Source: Thermococcus siculi
Lineage (GTDB): Archaea; Methanobacteriota_B; Thermococci; Thermococcales; Thermococcaceae
Length of the DNA stretch: 64,000 bases
Reading direction: 5' to 3'
NCBI RefSeq assembly: GCF_002214505.1
Contig: NZ_CP015103.1
Coordinates: 992,001 to 1,056,000, forward strand
Shown piece after piece: positions 9,011 to 17,518 of the stretch (its first letter is position 1; each line of letters opens with the position of its first letter). The translations under genes and the position numbers were made by a program. The notes below the pieces were generated by a model that was given only the letters and a program-made list of their open reading frames with translations, did not search any database and had not been told where the DNA came from.

Positions 9011-10177
9011 ATGAGCGAGAGGTTCTGTTACCGCTGTGGAATAAGCGAGAGTGAGGGCGGTCCTCTCATAGATGGACTCTGCCAGGTGTGCTACCGGAAG
9101 GAGAACCCCGTGCTGCTCATTGAGGGCGAGATAAACACCGAGCTGTGCCAGAACTGCGGGAGCTATAGGAAGAGGGGCGTCTGGGTCGACCCCAGGAGCT
9201 ACGAACTCGACGAGTTGATATTCGAGGTGGCCGATAACGCTCTCCTGGAGACCTTAGAGGATTCGCTGAGCGAGGGGATCAGGGAGTACGAGGTAGTTTC
9301 AATGGAGGAGCTGGAGGAAATCGATGAGCTGCCCGTGGGGAGGGCGGTCGTGGCCTTTCAGCCAATTGACTGGCACATCGAGTACTTCCCGGCGATAGTC
9401 ACCTACGAGGTCCGCGTTAAAGCGAGAACGCACGAGCTTCAGAGGGAGCTCCACGATGAGAGGAAGACCGTTACGGTCTACGTTCGCCAGACCGTCTGTC
9501 CGAGGTGCTCCAAGTTTTTGGGGGGCTACTTCGAGGCCATCCTCCAGGTTCGCGCCGATGAAAGGCCGCTGACCGAAGAGGAGAGAAAGGCCATCGGAAA
9601 GCTCGTCGAGGAGAAGGTAGATGAAATAATGAGGAAGGATAGAATGGGCTTCATCCAGGACACGATAGAGAAGGAAGAGGGCCTGGACTTCTACATGGGT
9701 TCAACTTCAAGTGCCAGAAAGCTCGCCCAGGCCATTAGGGACCGCTTCGGGGGCACCATAAGCGAGGCCTACGAACTTGTAGGAGTGGACAGGCAGACGA
9801 GCAGGGAAGTCTACCGCACGAGCGTCAGCGTGAGGATTCCGAAGTTCAGGAGGGGCGACATAGTGGCCGACAAAAGGGGCAACGTCTATGAGGTTGAGAG
9901 GGTGGACGGAAGGGGCCTCTCGCTGAGGAACCTCTTGAACAACGAGAGCGAGCACAGGGACTGGAAGACCGTAAGGAGGGACGGGGTGGACACCGTGGAG
10001 CACGAGAGGAGCGAGGCGATGGTGACAAGCATCACCCCGAACGAGGTCCAGCTCATGGACATGAGAACCTACGAGACCTACGAGCTGGAAAAGCCGAAGA
10101 TTTCCCTCCGCGAGGGAGAGGTCTACAACATGGTCGAGGTTAGGGGGAAGAGGTACTTCCTGTCGAGGAAGGAGTGA
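9011..10177 (+). CDS. nmd3: NMD3-family ribosomal large-subunit protein
   Basis: 388 residues. The N-terminus carries paired zinc-binding CxxC knuckles (CYRCG, CQVC, CQNCG, CPRC), the mark of NMD3, which in eukaryotes adapts the 60S subunit for export and in archaea is thought to act in large-subunit maturation or anti-association. The middle part matches the NMD3 core (DWHIEYFPAIVTYEVRVKA, FYMGSTSSARKLAQAIRDRFGG) and a C-terminal small beta domain follows (FRRGDIVADKRGNVYEVERVDG). Start ATG at 9011 has GGTGAGAGC before it; TATA-like GTTTTTAAACTC at about 8971-8982 gives it its own promoter. Confidence 0.88.
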   Translation: MSERFCYRCGISESEGGPLIDGLCQVCYRKENPVLLIEGEINTELCQNCGSYRKRGVWVDPRSYELDELIFEVADNALLETLEDSLSEGIREYEVVSMEELEEIDELPVGRAVVAFQPIDWHIEYFPAIVTYEVRVKARTHELQRELHDERKTVTVYVRQTVCPRCSKFLGGYFEAILQVRADERPLTEEERKAIGKLVEEKVDEIMRKDRMGFIQDTIEKEEGLDFYMGSTSSARKLAQAIRDRFGGTISEAYELVGVDRQTSREVYRTSVSVRIPKFRRGDIVADKRGNVYEVERVDGRGLSLRNLLNNESEHRDWKTVRRDGVDTVEHERSEAMVTSITPNEVQLMDMRTYETYELEKPKISLREGEVYNMVEVRGKRYFLSRKE

Positions 10178-10180
10178 GCG

Positions 10181-10186
10181 TTTTTT
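10181..10186 (+). terminator. T6 terminator after nmd3
   Basis: Run of six T just after the stop codon and before the promoter of the next gene. Confidence 0.35.
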
Positions 10187-10224
10187 GACCTCCCCACTGG
10201 CCGTTTCTGCCCATCAACCTTTTT

Positions 10225-10241
10225 AACCAAAGGTTTAGAAC
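10225..10241 (-). promoter_or_regulatory. SurR-type operator in the sulfur/CoA-disulfide reductase promoter
   Basis: On the minus strand this reads GTTCTAAACCTTTGGTT, an exact match to GTTn3AACn5GTT, the published SurR motif of Pyrococcus furiosus. It overlaps the end of the TATA box (CCTTTTTAACC, 10218-10227) and runs to the expected transcript start near 10247, a repressor position. Repression of the sulfur reductase when elemental sulfur is absent is what is known for P. furiosus nsr. Confidence 0.75.
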
Positions 10242-10258
10242 GTCCTCCGGTGATGGTA

Positions 10259-11584
10259 ATGAAGAAGACGGTGGTCATCATAGGCGGTGGAGCGGCCGGA
10301 ATGAGCGCGGCCTCACGCGTCAAGAGACTCAAGCCGGAGTGGGACGTCAAGGTATTCGAGGCAACTGAATGGGTCAGCCATGCACCCTGTGGCGTCCCTT
10401 ACGTTGTCGAGGGAATCTCGCCGAAGGAGAAGCTCATGCACTATCCACCCGAGGTCTTTATCAAGAAGCGCGGTATAGACCTCCACATGAAGGCGGAGGT
10501 GATAGAGGTCGAGCAGGGGCGCGTTCGCGTGAGGGAGGAGGACGGGGAACACACCTATGAATGGGACTACCTCGTCTTCGCGAACGGTGCCTCGCCGAGG
10601 ATTCCGGCCGTTGAGGGGGCCGATCTGCCTGGGGTCTTCAAGGCAGACCTCCCGCCCGATGCGGTGGCGATAACGTCTTACCTCGAGCAGAACGAGGTTA
10701 ATGACGTGGTCATCGTTGGTGGCGGCTACATAGGCGTCGAGATGGCGGAGGCCTTCTCGGCCAGGGGCAAGAACGTGACGGTCATAGAGCGCGGCGAGCG
10801 CGTCATGAAAAATGCCTTCGACAGGGAGGTAACGGACGTTCTCGAAGAGGAGATGAGGAAGAGGGTGAACCTCCGCACTCAGGAGATCCTGATGCGCATC
10901 GAAGGCGAGGGAAGGGTAGAGAGGGTCGTCACCGATGCCGGGGAGTACAGAGCCGACATGGTCATTCTGGCCACAGGGATAAGGCCCAACGTGGAACTGG
11001 CGAGGGAGATAGGCGTCAGGATCGGCGAGACAGGCGCCATATGGACGAACGAGAAGATGGAGACGAGCGTCGAGAACGTTTATGCGGCCGGAGACGTCGC
11101 CGAGACGAGGCACCTAATCACCGGGAGGCGCGTCTGGATTCCCCTCGCCCCCTCTGGAAACAAGATGGGCTACGTTGCGGGAAGCAACATCGCCGGAAAG
11201 GAGGTTCACTTCCCCGGCGTCCTCGGCACGAGCGTCACCAAGTTCTTCGACGTCGAGATAGGCAAGACCGGTCTCACCGAGGCCGAAGCGATAAAGGAGG
11301 GCTACGATGTCAGAACCGCTTTCATAAAAGCCCAGACCCGGCCGCACTACTACCCGGGTGCAAAGCCGATATGGCTTAAGGGCGTTGTGGACAACGAGAC
11401 CAACAGACTCCTCGGAGTCCAGGCCGTCGGCGCTGAGATCCTCCCGAGGATAGACACGGCGGCCGCCATGCTCACGGCAGGCTTCACCACGAGGGATGCC
11501 TTCTTCACGGATCTGGCCTACGCACCGCCCTTCGCCCCGGTGTGGGATCCGCTTATAGTTCTTGCGAGGGTTCTGAAGTTCTGA
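10259..11584 (+). CDS. nsr: CoA-disulfide reductase / NAD(P)H sulfur oxidoreductase
   Basis: 441 residues. FAD-binding [10 protein letters not shown] (residues 9-18), a redox cysteine at about residue 44 in HAPCGVPYV (single-cysteine type of the CoADR/NADH-oxidase family rather than CxxxxC), an NAD(P)-binding [15 protein letters not shown] in the middle and a C-terminal dimerisation domain ending [12 protein letters not shown]. Such enzymes in Thermococcales reduce CoA disulfide or elemental sulfur/polysulfide with NAD(P)H in the cytoplasm. GGTGA at 10249-10253 supports the ATG at 10259 over the GTG at 10250. The SurR operator in the promoter fits the sulfur-reductase role; substrate preference cannot be told from sequence alone. 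Confidence 0.88.
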   Translation: MKKTVVIIGGGAAGMSAASRVKRLKPEWDVKVFEATEWVSHAPCGVPYVVEGISPKEKLMHYPPEVFIKKRGIDLHMKAEVIEVEQGRVRVREEDGEHTYEWDYLVFANGASPRIPAVEGADLPGVFKADLPPDAVAITSYLEQNEVNDVVIVGGGYIGVEMAEAFSARGKNVTVIERGERVMKNAFDREVTDVLEEEMRKRVNLRTQEILMRIEGEGRVERVVTDAGEYRADMVILATGIRPNVELAREIGVRIGETGAIWTNEKMETSVENVYAAGDVAETRHLITGRRVWIPLAPSGNKMGYVAGSNIAGKEVHFPGVLGTSVTKFFDVEIGKTGLTEAEAIKEGYDVRTAFIKAQTRPHYYPGAKPIWLKGVVDNETNRLLGVQAVGAEILPRIDTAAAMLTAGFTTRDAFFTDLAYAPPFAPVWDPLIVLARVLKF

Positions 11585-11614
11585 CCTTCCCTTTCCCGTT
11601 CTTTATCCTCTCGC

Positions 11615-12856
11615 TCACTTCCTGAGCAGTATGATGCTTCCTCCGAGGAGGGCCAATCCAACGCTCAGCGCCCCTCCGAAGCCCGTGCTTGATATTATGG
11701 CCCCGCCCAGGGCGCTTCCGGTTATGTATCCCGCCGAGCCAACCACGTTGTATGTTCCCATGGCGCTGCCCTTCTTCTCTCCCGCCCTCTCGCTCACTAT
11801 GGCCGTCGAAGAGACGCCTATGAAGGTCCAGGAGTAGCCGGCCAGGACGTACGATGCGACGGCCAAAGGCAGGAGAGCGGGCGAGAAAGCCAAGCCGAGC
11901 AGAACGGCAATGAATGCACCGATGCGGAGGAGAAGGCCCTTCCTCAGTGTTCCCTCCTTGTTCTCCCCCATTCCAAGGCTCACGCGGGTGTAGTTGAGGG
12001 CTGCAACGGCAGAGTTCGCTATAAGCGCCAGGTAGATGATCTCCCTGCCGAAGCCGCTCTCGCTCAGGAGGACGGGCATCTGGGGGAAGTAGAGGCCCGC
12101 TGCGATCCAGAACAGGAAGAAGGCCACGTAGAACCTCTTCAGTCCCTCCGGAACGCTGAAGCTGGTGTGGAGTATGAAGGAGGGCATGTAGCGGGCTTTC
12201 TCCACGACGTAGTTTCCAAAGGCCCTGATGGCCCTCCTGTTGAGGTATATCGGGGCCTCCCTTATCATTCTCTCGCCCATGAAGATCGAGGGGACGGCAA
12301 GGGCCGCGAAGGTGAGGAACAGCTGGGGAATAGTGAGGAACCTCGACAGCCCGAAGCCGAGGACCAGTCCTAAGACCCAGCCCCAGCCGGAGATCTCGTT
12401 GAACTTCCCTATGCCGTAGTCCCAGCTGTGCTTTCTGACGCTCCTCAGAACCAAGGCTATGGGGACCGATAGGGTCGAGGAGAGGAAGAAGGCGTAGGCC
12501 GTGTTTATTGCGATGAGCTGACTGGGGGTCTTCGCCAGTGCCATCAGCACCAGGAAAGCCGGAACGCTGGCGAAGCCCAGGAGTATGAAGGGCTTTCTCC
12601 TCAGGGTTCTGTCGCTTATCCTTCCCCAGAAGAGCGCTCCGAGCATTGATGCCAGACTCGCCAAGGCGAAGGCCATTCCGACGGTGGAGGCGTTCCCCCC
12701 GAGTTCGAGGAGGTAGAGGCTAACGAGGGCGGAGCTTCCACCCGTGGCTACCTTGAACGGCACGAAGGAGTAGAACCACCCCGGCATCTTGGGAACGTAC
12801 CTGTAGCGGTTCGATATCGTCGCGTTTCTCACGGCCACGGCAACCCTCTGGCTCAC
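11615..12856 (-). CDS. Major facilitator superfamily transporter
   Basis: 413 residues from a GTG at 12856. About twelve membrane segments; the loop between segments 2 and 3 has GRISDRTLRRKPFILLG, the classic MFS signature. The frame extends to 12943, but AAGGTGAG at 12861-12868 is ideally placed for the GTG, and TTTTTAAA at 12893-12900 is the likely TATA box, so the extra 29 codons are not translated. It is transcribed divergently from the radical SAM gene at 12995. The substrate cannot be inferred; the sequence resembles drug/metabolite exporters of the family only in general. Confidence 0.85.
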   Translation of the reverse strand: MSQRVAVAVRNATISNRYRYVPKMPGWFYSFVPFKVATGGSSALVSLYLLELGGNASTVGMAFALASLASMLGALFWGRISDRTLRRKPFILLGFASVPAFLVLMALAKTPSQLIAINTAYAFFLSSTLSVPIALVLRSVRKHSWDYGIGKFNEISGWGWVLGLVLGFGLSRFLTIPQLFLTFAALAVPSIFMGERMIREAPIYLNRRAIRAFGNYVVEKARYMPSFILHTSFSVPEGLKRFYVAFFLFWIAAGLYFPQMPVLLSESGFGREIIYLALIANSAVAALNYTRVSLGMGENKEGTLRKGLLLRIGAFIAVLLGLAFSPALLPLAVASYVLAGYSWTFIGVSSTAIVSERAGEKKGSAMGTYNVVGSAGYITGSALGGAIISSTGFGGALSVGLALLGGSIILLRK

Positions 12857-12994
12857 TTTTCTCACCTTGAGGGCTTCGGGGGTCGGTTTCGGTTTAAAAA
12901 GGTTCGCGAATGGAAAGCTGCTGTGATGGACGTAAATGTACATTCAAGGGACAAGGCTTATACGCTTTTAGGGCGACCGAATTCCGGTGGTGGT

Positions 12995-13948
12995 ATGATA
13001 GCCTTCGGACCCGTCCCGTCGAGACGCCTTGGGAAGAGCCTTGGAATAAACAACATTCCCGATAAGGTCTGCTCCTTCGCCTGTGTCTACTGCCAAATAG
13101 GAAGGACCCTGAGGATGGAGATCGAGAGGAGGCCCTTCTACGAACCTGAGCTTATATTCGAGGAGGTCTCACGAAAGGTCGAGGAGGCCCGTGGTAAAGG
13201 GGAGGTGATAGACTACCTGACCTTCGTCCCCGACGGTGAGCCGACTTTAGATGTCAACCTCGGAATTGAGGCGGAACTTTTGAAGACCCTTGGAATTCCC
13301 CTCGCGATACTCACGAACTCATCGCTGATATGGCGCGAAGATGTTAGGGCAGACCTTCTTCACTTTGATCTCGTTTCCCTCAAGCTGGACGCCGTCAGCG
13401 AGCCGCTCTGGAGGAGGATTGACAGACCCCACAAAAGCCTGAGCCTTGAGCGTATCCTGGACGGCATGCTGGAATTCCGGGGGGAGTTCCGGGGCAGGCT
13501 CATAACGGAGACCATGCTGGTTGCCGGAATCGACTACGGGGACGAGTTCGAGAGGCTCGCGGACTTTCTCGCGGAGCTGAAGCCGGAGAAGGCCTACATA
13601 GCCGTCCCGACGAGGCCGCCGGCGGAGCCATGGGTAAAACCTGCGGACGAGGAGACGATAAACCGCGCCTTCCAGAGCCTTGCGGAGAGGCTCGGCCCGG
13701 AGAAGGTCGAATACCTCATCGGCTACGAGGGGAACGCCTTCGCCTTCACGGGGGACGTTGAGGAGGACCTGCTGAGCATAACGGCCGTCCACCCCATGAG
13801 GGAGGATGCCGTGAAGGAGTTTCTGAAAAACGCGGGTGCCGACTGGGACGTTATCGAAAAGCTCCTGGAAGAGGGGAGAATAATAGAGCTGGAGTACGGG
13901 GGCAGGAGGTTCTACATGCGCGCCCTCCCGAGCAGGAGAAAACCTTAA
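12995..13948 (+). CDS. Radical SAM protein, Tyw1-like COG0731 group
   Basis: 317 residues. The radical SAM cluster motif is CSFACVYC (CxxxCxxC) near residue 29, preceded by FGPVPSRRLGKSLGINN, the characteristic start of COG0731 Fe-S oxidoreductases; then YLTFVPDGEPTLD and LTNSSLI. The C-terminal 80 residues look like a small winged-helix domain (AVKEFLKNAGADWDVIEKLLEEGRIIELEYGGRRFYMR). GGTGGTGGT before ATG 12995 and a TATA-like TTATACG near 12959 rule out the longer frame from 12923. These proteins are relatives of the wyosine enzyme Tyw1 but shorter; the substrate is not known to me. Confidence 0.85.
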   Translation: MIAFGPVPSRRLGKSLGINNIPDKVCSFACVYCQIGRTLRMEIERRPFYEPELIFEEVSRKVEEARGKGEVIDYLTFVPDGEPTLDVNLGIEAELLKTLGIPLAILTNSSLIWREDVRADLLHFDLVSLKLDAVSEPLWRRIDRPHKSLSLERILDGMLEFRGEFRGRLITETMLVAGIDYGDEFERLADFLAELKPEKAYIAVPTRPPAEPWVKPADEETINRAFQSLAERLGPEKVEYLIGYEGNAFAFTGDVEEDLLSITAVHPMREDAVKEFLKNAGADWDVIEKLLEEGRIIELEYGGRRFYMRALPSRRKP

Positions 13949-13980
13949 TTATCCCGGGATAGACTTTAAACGGGAGGCCT

Positions 13981-15423
13981 ATGTGCGAGTACGTCTACGA
14001 GAACGGCCAAAGATGCAGGCTGAAACCCGTCGAAGGCTCGAAGTACTGTCCGCTGCACATCCCCTACGACGAGGCCGAGAGGCTGCTCGGCGACGATGCG
14101 AAGAGGGTCAAAGAGGAGGCCTTTCTAAGGCGTCTGAAACAGGGGCACACGTATTTTGAGGGCGTTTACCTCTACGACGTCAAGATCAGCGAACTCCAGA
14201 CCGAGAAGCCGCTCGTCTTCAAGAACTCCACCATCAGGACGATGCTCTTCGACTTCGTCAACGTCCCGGGAATAACCTTCTACAACTCCCAGGTGGGCCG
14301 GATAGTTCTCTTCGGGAGCGAGATTGGAACCCTCCTCGTTCAGGGTTCCCGCGTTTTTGGGCTGAACCTTCTGAGGGTGGCCTTTTCCAACTCCGTTTAC
14401 GTCAGGGATTCGAGCGTTCGCTACGTCATGATAAACTCGACGGAGTACGTGGGAACCGGAGAGAAGGGCGAGGAGGAGTACGGGGAGAAGAAGGCCCTCG
14501 GCAGGATAGAGCTGAACGGGTTGAAGGACGTGAGGAGGATTGGAATCAACGTCCGCTATCCCCTCATGAGGCGCATCCTCGAGGAACACGGCATAAAGCC
14601 CGTTGCCTCCTCCGAGAGGAGCGTCAAGGTCACGGCGCTCGTTCTAAGGGACATCGAGTTCGACCAGTCCGCGAGGTTCAAGAGGCAGGTCAGGCTGAGC
14701 GTGAGGCGCCTCCACGGGGGCCTGGTTCTGGAGAACCTCAACGTCTTCGGGCACGCCGAGGTTTTGGCTAGCTGGCTCAGGAACCCCGAGTTCGTTCACA
14801 CGAGGGTCATGGGAAACCTCATCTTCCGGAGGGTTTCCTTCCACGGCGACTTCGCCTGGAACTCCACCGTCCTCCCCAACATACCCGTCGAGCTGAGTGT
14901 GGAAGGCTTCGTGGATGTGGAGAACTGCCGCTTCAGCAGTCCTCGCGCGGCGGAGATATTCTACCGTCTGGCGAGAATAAGCTGGGAGAGGAACGGCGAC
15001 TTTGAGAGGGCCGATGAGTACTACTATCTGGAGATGGTTTCCAAAAGGAACTCCCGGCTGGGCGGCAGGAGAAAGGGCCTCAAAAGGTTCTTCCTTAAGC
15101 TGGAGGCCCTCTTTGAGTGGCTCTTCGCGGACCTGACCTGCAAGTACGGAACAGACTGGAAGAGGCCGATCCTCATATGGCTCGCCGCGGTTAACGTCTT
15201 CTTCCCCCTCCTCTATCTCCTCACGGAGAGCGTTGAGGGTCTTTCAAGTTCGATGGGCGTTCTCGACTACGAGTACTTCAGCATAGTAACCGCAACAACG
15301 CTCGGCTACGGAGACTACCACCCGGTAGGCGTGGGCAGGGCCATAGCATCGGTGGAAGCGCTCTTTGGAATGTTCATGTGGGCGGTCTTCCTGACGGTCT
15401 TCGCGAGGAAGTACATGAGGTGA
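13981..15423 (+). CDS. Two-TM potassium-channel-like pore fused to a zinc-binding, beta-helix-like cytoplasmic region
   Basis: 480 residues. N-terminus: possible zinc site C-x9-C-x10-C-x2-H (MCEYVYENGQRCR, YCPLH). Residues about 50-330 are a series of short beta segments of pentapeptide/beta-helix flavour (FKNSTIRTMLFDFVNV, NSQVGRIVLFGSEIG, VENCRFSSPRAAE). C-terminus: TM1 ILIWLAAVNVFFPLLYLL, pore helix and filter TATTLGYGDYHP (TLGYGD, close to the K+ filter TVGYGD), then TM2 AIASVEALFGMFMWAVFLTVF. So a tetrameric cation channel gated by an unusual cytoplasmic domain is likely. The next gene starts 4 bp after the stop, indicating translational coupling. Confidence 0.8.
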   Translation: MCEYVYENGQRCRLKPVEGSKYCPLHIPYDEAERLLGDDAKRVKEEAFLRRLKQGHTYFEGVYLYDVKISELQTEKPLVFKNSTIRTMLFDFVNVPGITFYNSQVGRIVLFGSEIGTLLVQGSRVFGLNLLRVAFSNSVYVRDSSVRYVMINSTEYVGTGEKGEEEYGEKKALGRIELNGLKDVRRIGINVRYPLMRRILEEHGIKPVASSERSVKVTALVLRDIEFDQSARFKRQVRLSVRRLHGGLVLENLNVFGHAEVLASWLRNPEFVHTRVMGNLIFRRVSFHGDFAWNSTVLPNIPVELSVEGFVDVENCRFSSPRAAEIFYRLARISWERNGDFERADEYYYLEMVSKRNSRLGGRRKGLKRFFLKLEALFEWLFADLTCKYGTDWKRPILIWLAAVNVFFPLLYLLTESVEGLSSSMGVLDYEYFSIVTATTLGYGDYHPVGVGRAIASVEALFGMFMWAVFLTVFARKYMR

Positions 15424-15427
15424 GAGC

Positions 15428-16561
15428 ATGATAGGGCTTATAATCAACCCGATAGCTGGAATGGGGGGAAAGGTGGCGCTCAAGGGCACCGACGGCGTCG
15501 TCGAGGAGGCGATAAGGAGGGGAGCAAGGCCCGTGGCTCCCGACCTCGTGAGGCTCTTCCTTGGGGAGCTGAGCCACTACGGGGAATCCGCCGAAATCGA
15601 GTTCCTTACCGGTCCCGGCCCGCTTGGGGAGGATGTTCTGAGGGAGTTCGACTTTCCCTTCGAGGTTATCAGGCACAGGAAGGTAACCTACCGGACGGTT
15701 GATGGCGTCAGAATTCCGGATACGACCTCCGAAGACACTAGAGAGCTTGCCGGGGCGATGGTGGGGAAGGTTGATTTGCTCCTCTTTGCGGGGGGAGATG
15801 GAACGGCGAGGGACGTCGTGGGGGTTGTCGATGAGAGGGTTCCCGTTCTCGGAATTCCAACGGGGGTGAAGATGTACTCCGGAGTCTTCGCCACCTCCCC
15901 TGAAGACGCGGCGAGGGTTCTCGTCGAGTTCCTCAAAGGGAAGGCCAGACTTGAGGAGAGGGAAGTTAGGGACATCGATGAAGATGCCTACCGACACGAC
16001 GAGGTCAGTGCGAGAACCTACGGAAAGGCCATTGTTCCGGTCGTTGAGACGCTCGTCCAGGGGAGCAAGGAGAGGGTTCCCATAGATGAGGAGGATGAAC
16101 TCGAGGCAATCGCCGAGGCCGTGGCGGAGGAGATACTCGAGAGCGATGGGGTCTACTTCCTCGGCTCCGGCTCCACAGTAAAGAGGATAAAGGACATGCT
16201 TGGAATAGACGGGACGCTACTCGGTGTCGATATTGTCGAGGTTCGGGACGGGAAGGCGCGGCTCCTCGTTAAGGACGCGGCAGAGAGGGATCTTCTGAAG
16301 TTCGTTGAGAGGAACCCCAGGATAGTGGTCACGGTTATCGGCGGGATGGGCTTCCTCTTTGGCAGGGGCAACCAGCAGTTCTCGGCGGAGGTTCTGAGGC
16401 ATATTCCCAAGGAAAACATCACCGTGGTCGCAACGCCCTCCAAGATCAGAGACGGCGTCGTGAGGGTCTACACGGGCGATAGGGAGGTCGACGAAAGGCT
16501 CAGGGGCTACATACGCGTCAGGGTAAGCCCCTGGATGGAGAGGATGGTCAGGGTGGTTTAG
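15428..16561 (+). CDS. ATP-NAD kinase-like protein (COG3199)
   Basis: 377 residues. Opens with MIGLIINPIAGMGGKVALKG and has the NAD kinase/diacylglycerol kinase fold signature LLLFAGGDGTARDVVGVV with GGDGT, then GIPTGVKMYSG. C-terminal half includes GGMGFLFGRGNQQFS. These are the features of the COG3199 group, predicted polyphosphate/ATP-dependent NAD kinases distinct from the canonical NAD kinase. GGTGAGAGC precedes the ATG; the ribosome site overlaps the stop of the channel gene, so the two are co-translated. Whether it phosphorylates NAD, a lipid or another small molecule cannot be decided here. Confidence 0.82.
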   Translation: MIGLIINPIAGMGGKVALKGTDGVVEEAIRRGARPVAPDLVRLFLGELSHYGESAEIEFLTGPGPLGEDVLREFDFPFEVIRHRKVTYRTVDGVRIPDTTSEDTRELAGAMVGKVDLLLFAGGDGTARDVVGVVDERVPVLGIPTGVKMYSGVFATSPEDAARVLVEFLKGKARLEEREVRDIDEDAYRHDEVSARTYGKAIVPVVETLVQGSKERVPIDEEDELEAIAEAVAEEILESDGVYFLGSGSTVKRIKDMLGIDGTLLGVDIVEVRDGKARLLVKDAAERDLLKFVERNPRIVVTVIGGMGFLFGRGNQQFSAEVLRHIPKENITVVATPSKIRDGVVRVYTGDREVDERLRGYIRVRVSPWMERMVRVV

Positions 16562-16618
16562 GCGGACGAACCAGAAGCCGTTTATACCACCTCCCCCTAT
16601 TCTCAACCGGTGGATGCT

Positions 16619-17518
16619 ATGAAGTACAGCCGCATAGCGGTTCGGCTTTTTGAGAGGGAGGGTGAGGACGTCTTCTACGACCCCGTTTATCACGGAAGAA
16701 CCCTCAAGGTCTTTGGCATGGACGAGTGGCCGGGGAAGATCCTCCAGTACTTTGTGGAGCGGTACCGGGAGATAGGCTACGGTACGGTGGTCTTCGACAC
16801 CACGGGAACTTTCCCGGAGGAGGGCTTTGACACGGTTATCAAGGTGGAGGATGGAAAAGGAACCGGCCTCGACCCGCTGGTTCTGGCTTCCGAGGGCATC
16901 ATTGACGGCTATACCGCCGCCACGATAATCCAGACCGTCTACGGCCTCGACAGAACCCTAACCGAGAGACTCTACGCGGACTTCCTCGCCGGGAAGGCGG
17001 GAAGCGTTCCGGAGGCGGCGAAGTCGGAGAACAAGTACGCCGAGGTCATCCTGGAGAGCTACACGCCCCTCGATGAGGCCTTTTACCGGGGCAAACCCCC
17101 CGAGTTCGGAGATAACATCCTGGTGAACCTCGGGGAGACGTACAGCATAACCCTCGCTGGGATGGCTTTTCTGGTGGTGAGTGCCGCTATCAGAAAGAGG
17201 AGGAACGTGATGGTTGGCGTTAACGATGCCGCGGTTCTGGCCTACACGACCGCCGGTAGCGCAGCCGTGCCCCTCATAACGAGGCCACTGAGGCGGAGGG
17301 TAACTGTATTAGCCACGCAGTACGCGGTGGAGTCCATAATGAACCTCTCCGGCCCGAGCCTGCTCCTCTACCATGACCCCGACACTCAGAGCGTCGTCTA
17401 CGAGGCCAATGGTGTTCCCCCAGGTCCGATGAGGAAGCACGTACACAAGGGGCAGGCGGCCTTCATATATCGCACTCCGGAGACGATAGACGTGGAGTGG
17501 GGCGAGATATCTCTCTAG
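16619..17518 (+). CDS. Uncharacterised protein resembling a degenerate HerA/VirB4-like ATPase
   Basis: 299 residues from ATG 16619 (GGTG at 16609-16612 is the ribosome site; TATA-like TTTATACC near 16580). I do not recognise a named family. The order of blocks recalls HerA/VirB4-type ATPases: GMDEWPGKIL where Walker A would be (GK present, Ser/Thr missing), TVVFDTTGTF as a Walker B-like strand, LDPLVLA, then VMVGVNDAAVL and VTVLATQYAVESI (strand with sensor-like Gln) and a terminal GQAAFIYRTP. Key catalytic residues look lost, so a non-hydrolysing paralogue is one reading. It may be read with 13981-16561 but has its own promoter-like box. Confidence 0.65.
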   Translation: MKYSRIAVRLFEREGEDVFYDPVYHGRTLKVFGMDEWPGKILQYFVERYREIGYGTVVFDTTGTFPEEGFDTVIKVEDGKGTGLDPLVLASEGIIDGYTAATIIQTVYGLDRTLTERLYADFLAGKAGSVPEAAKSENKYAEVILESYTPLDEAFYRGKPPEFGDNILVNLGETYSITLAGMAFLVVSAAIRKRRNVMVGVNDAAVLAYTTAGSAAVPLITRPLRRRVTVLATQYAVESIMNLSGPSLLLYHDPDTQSVVYEANGVPPGPMRKHVHKGQAAFIYRTPETIDVEWGEISL

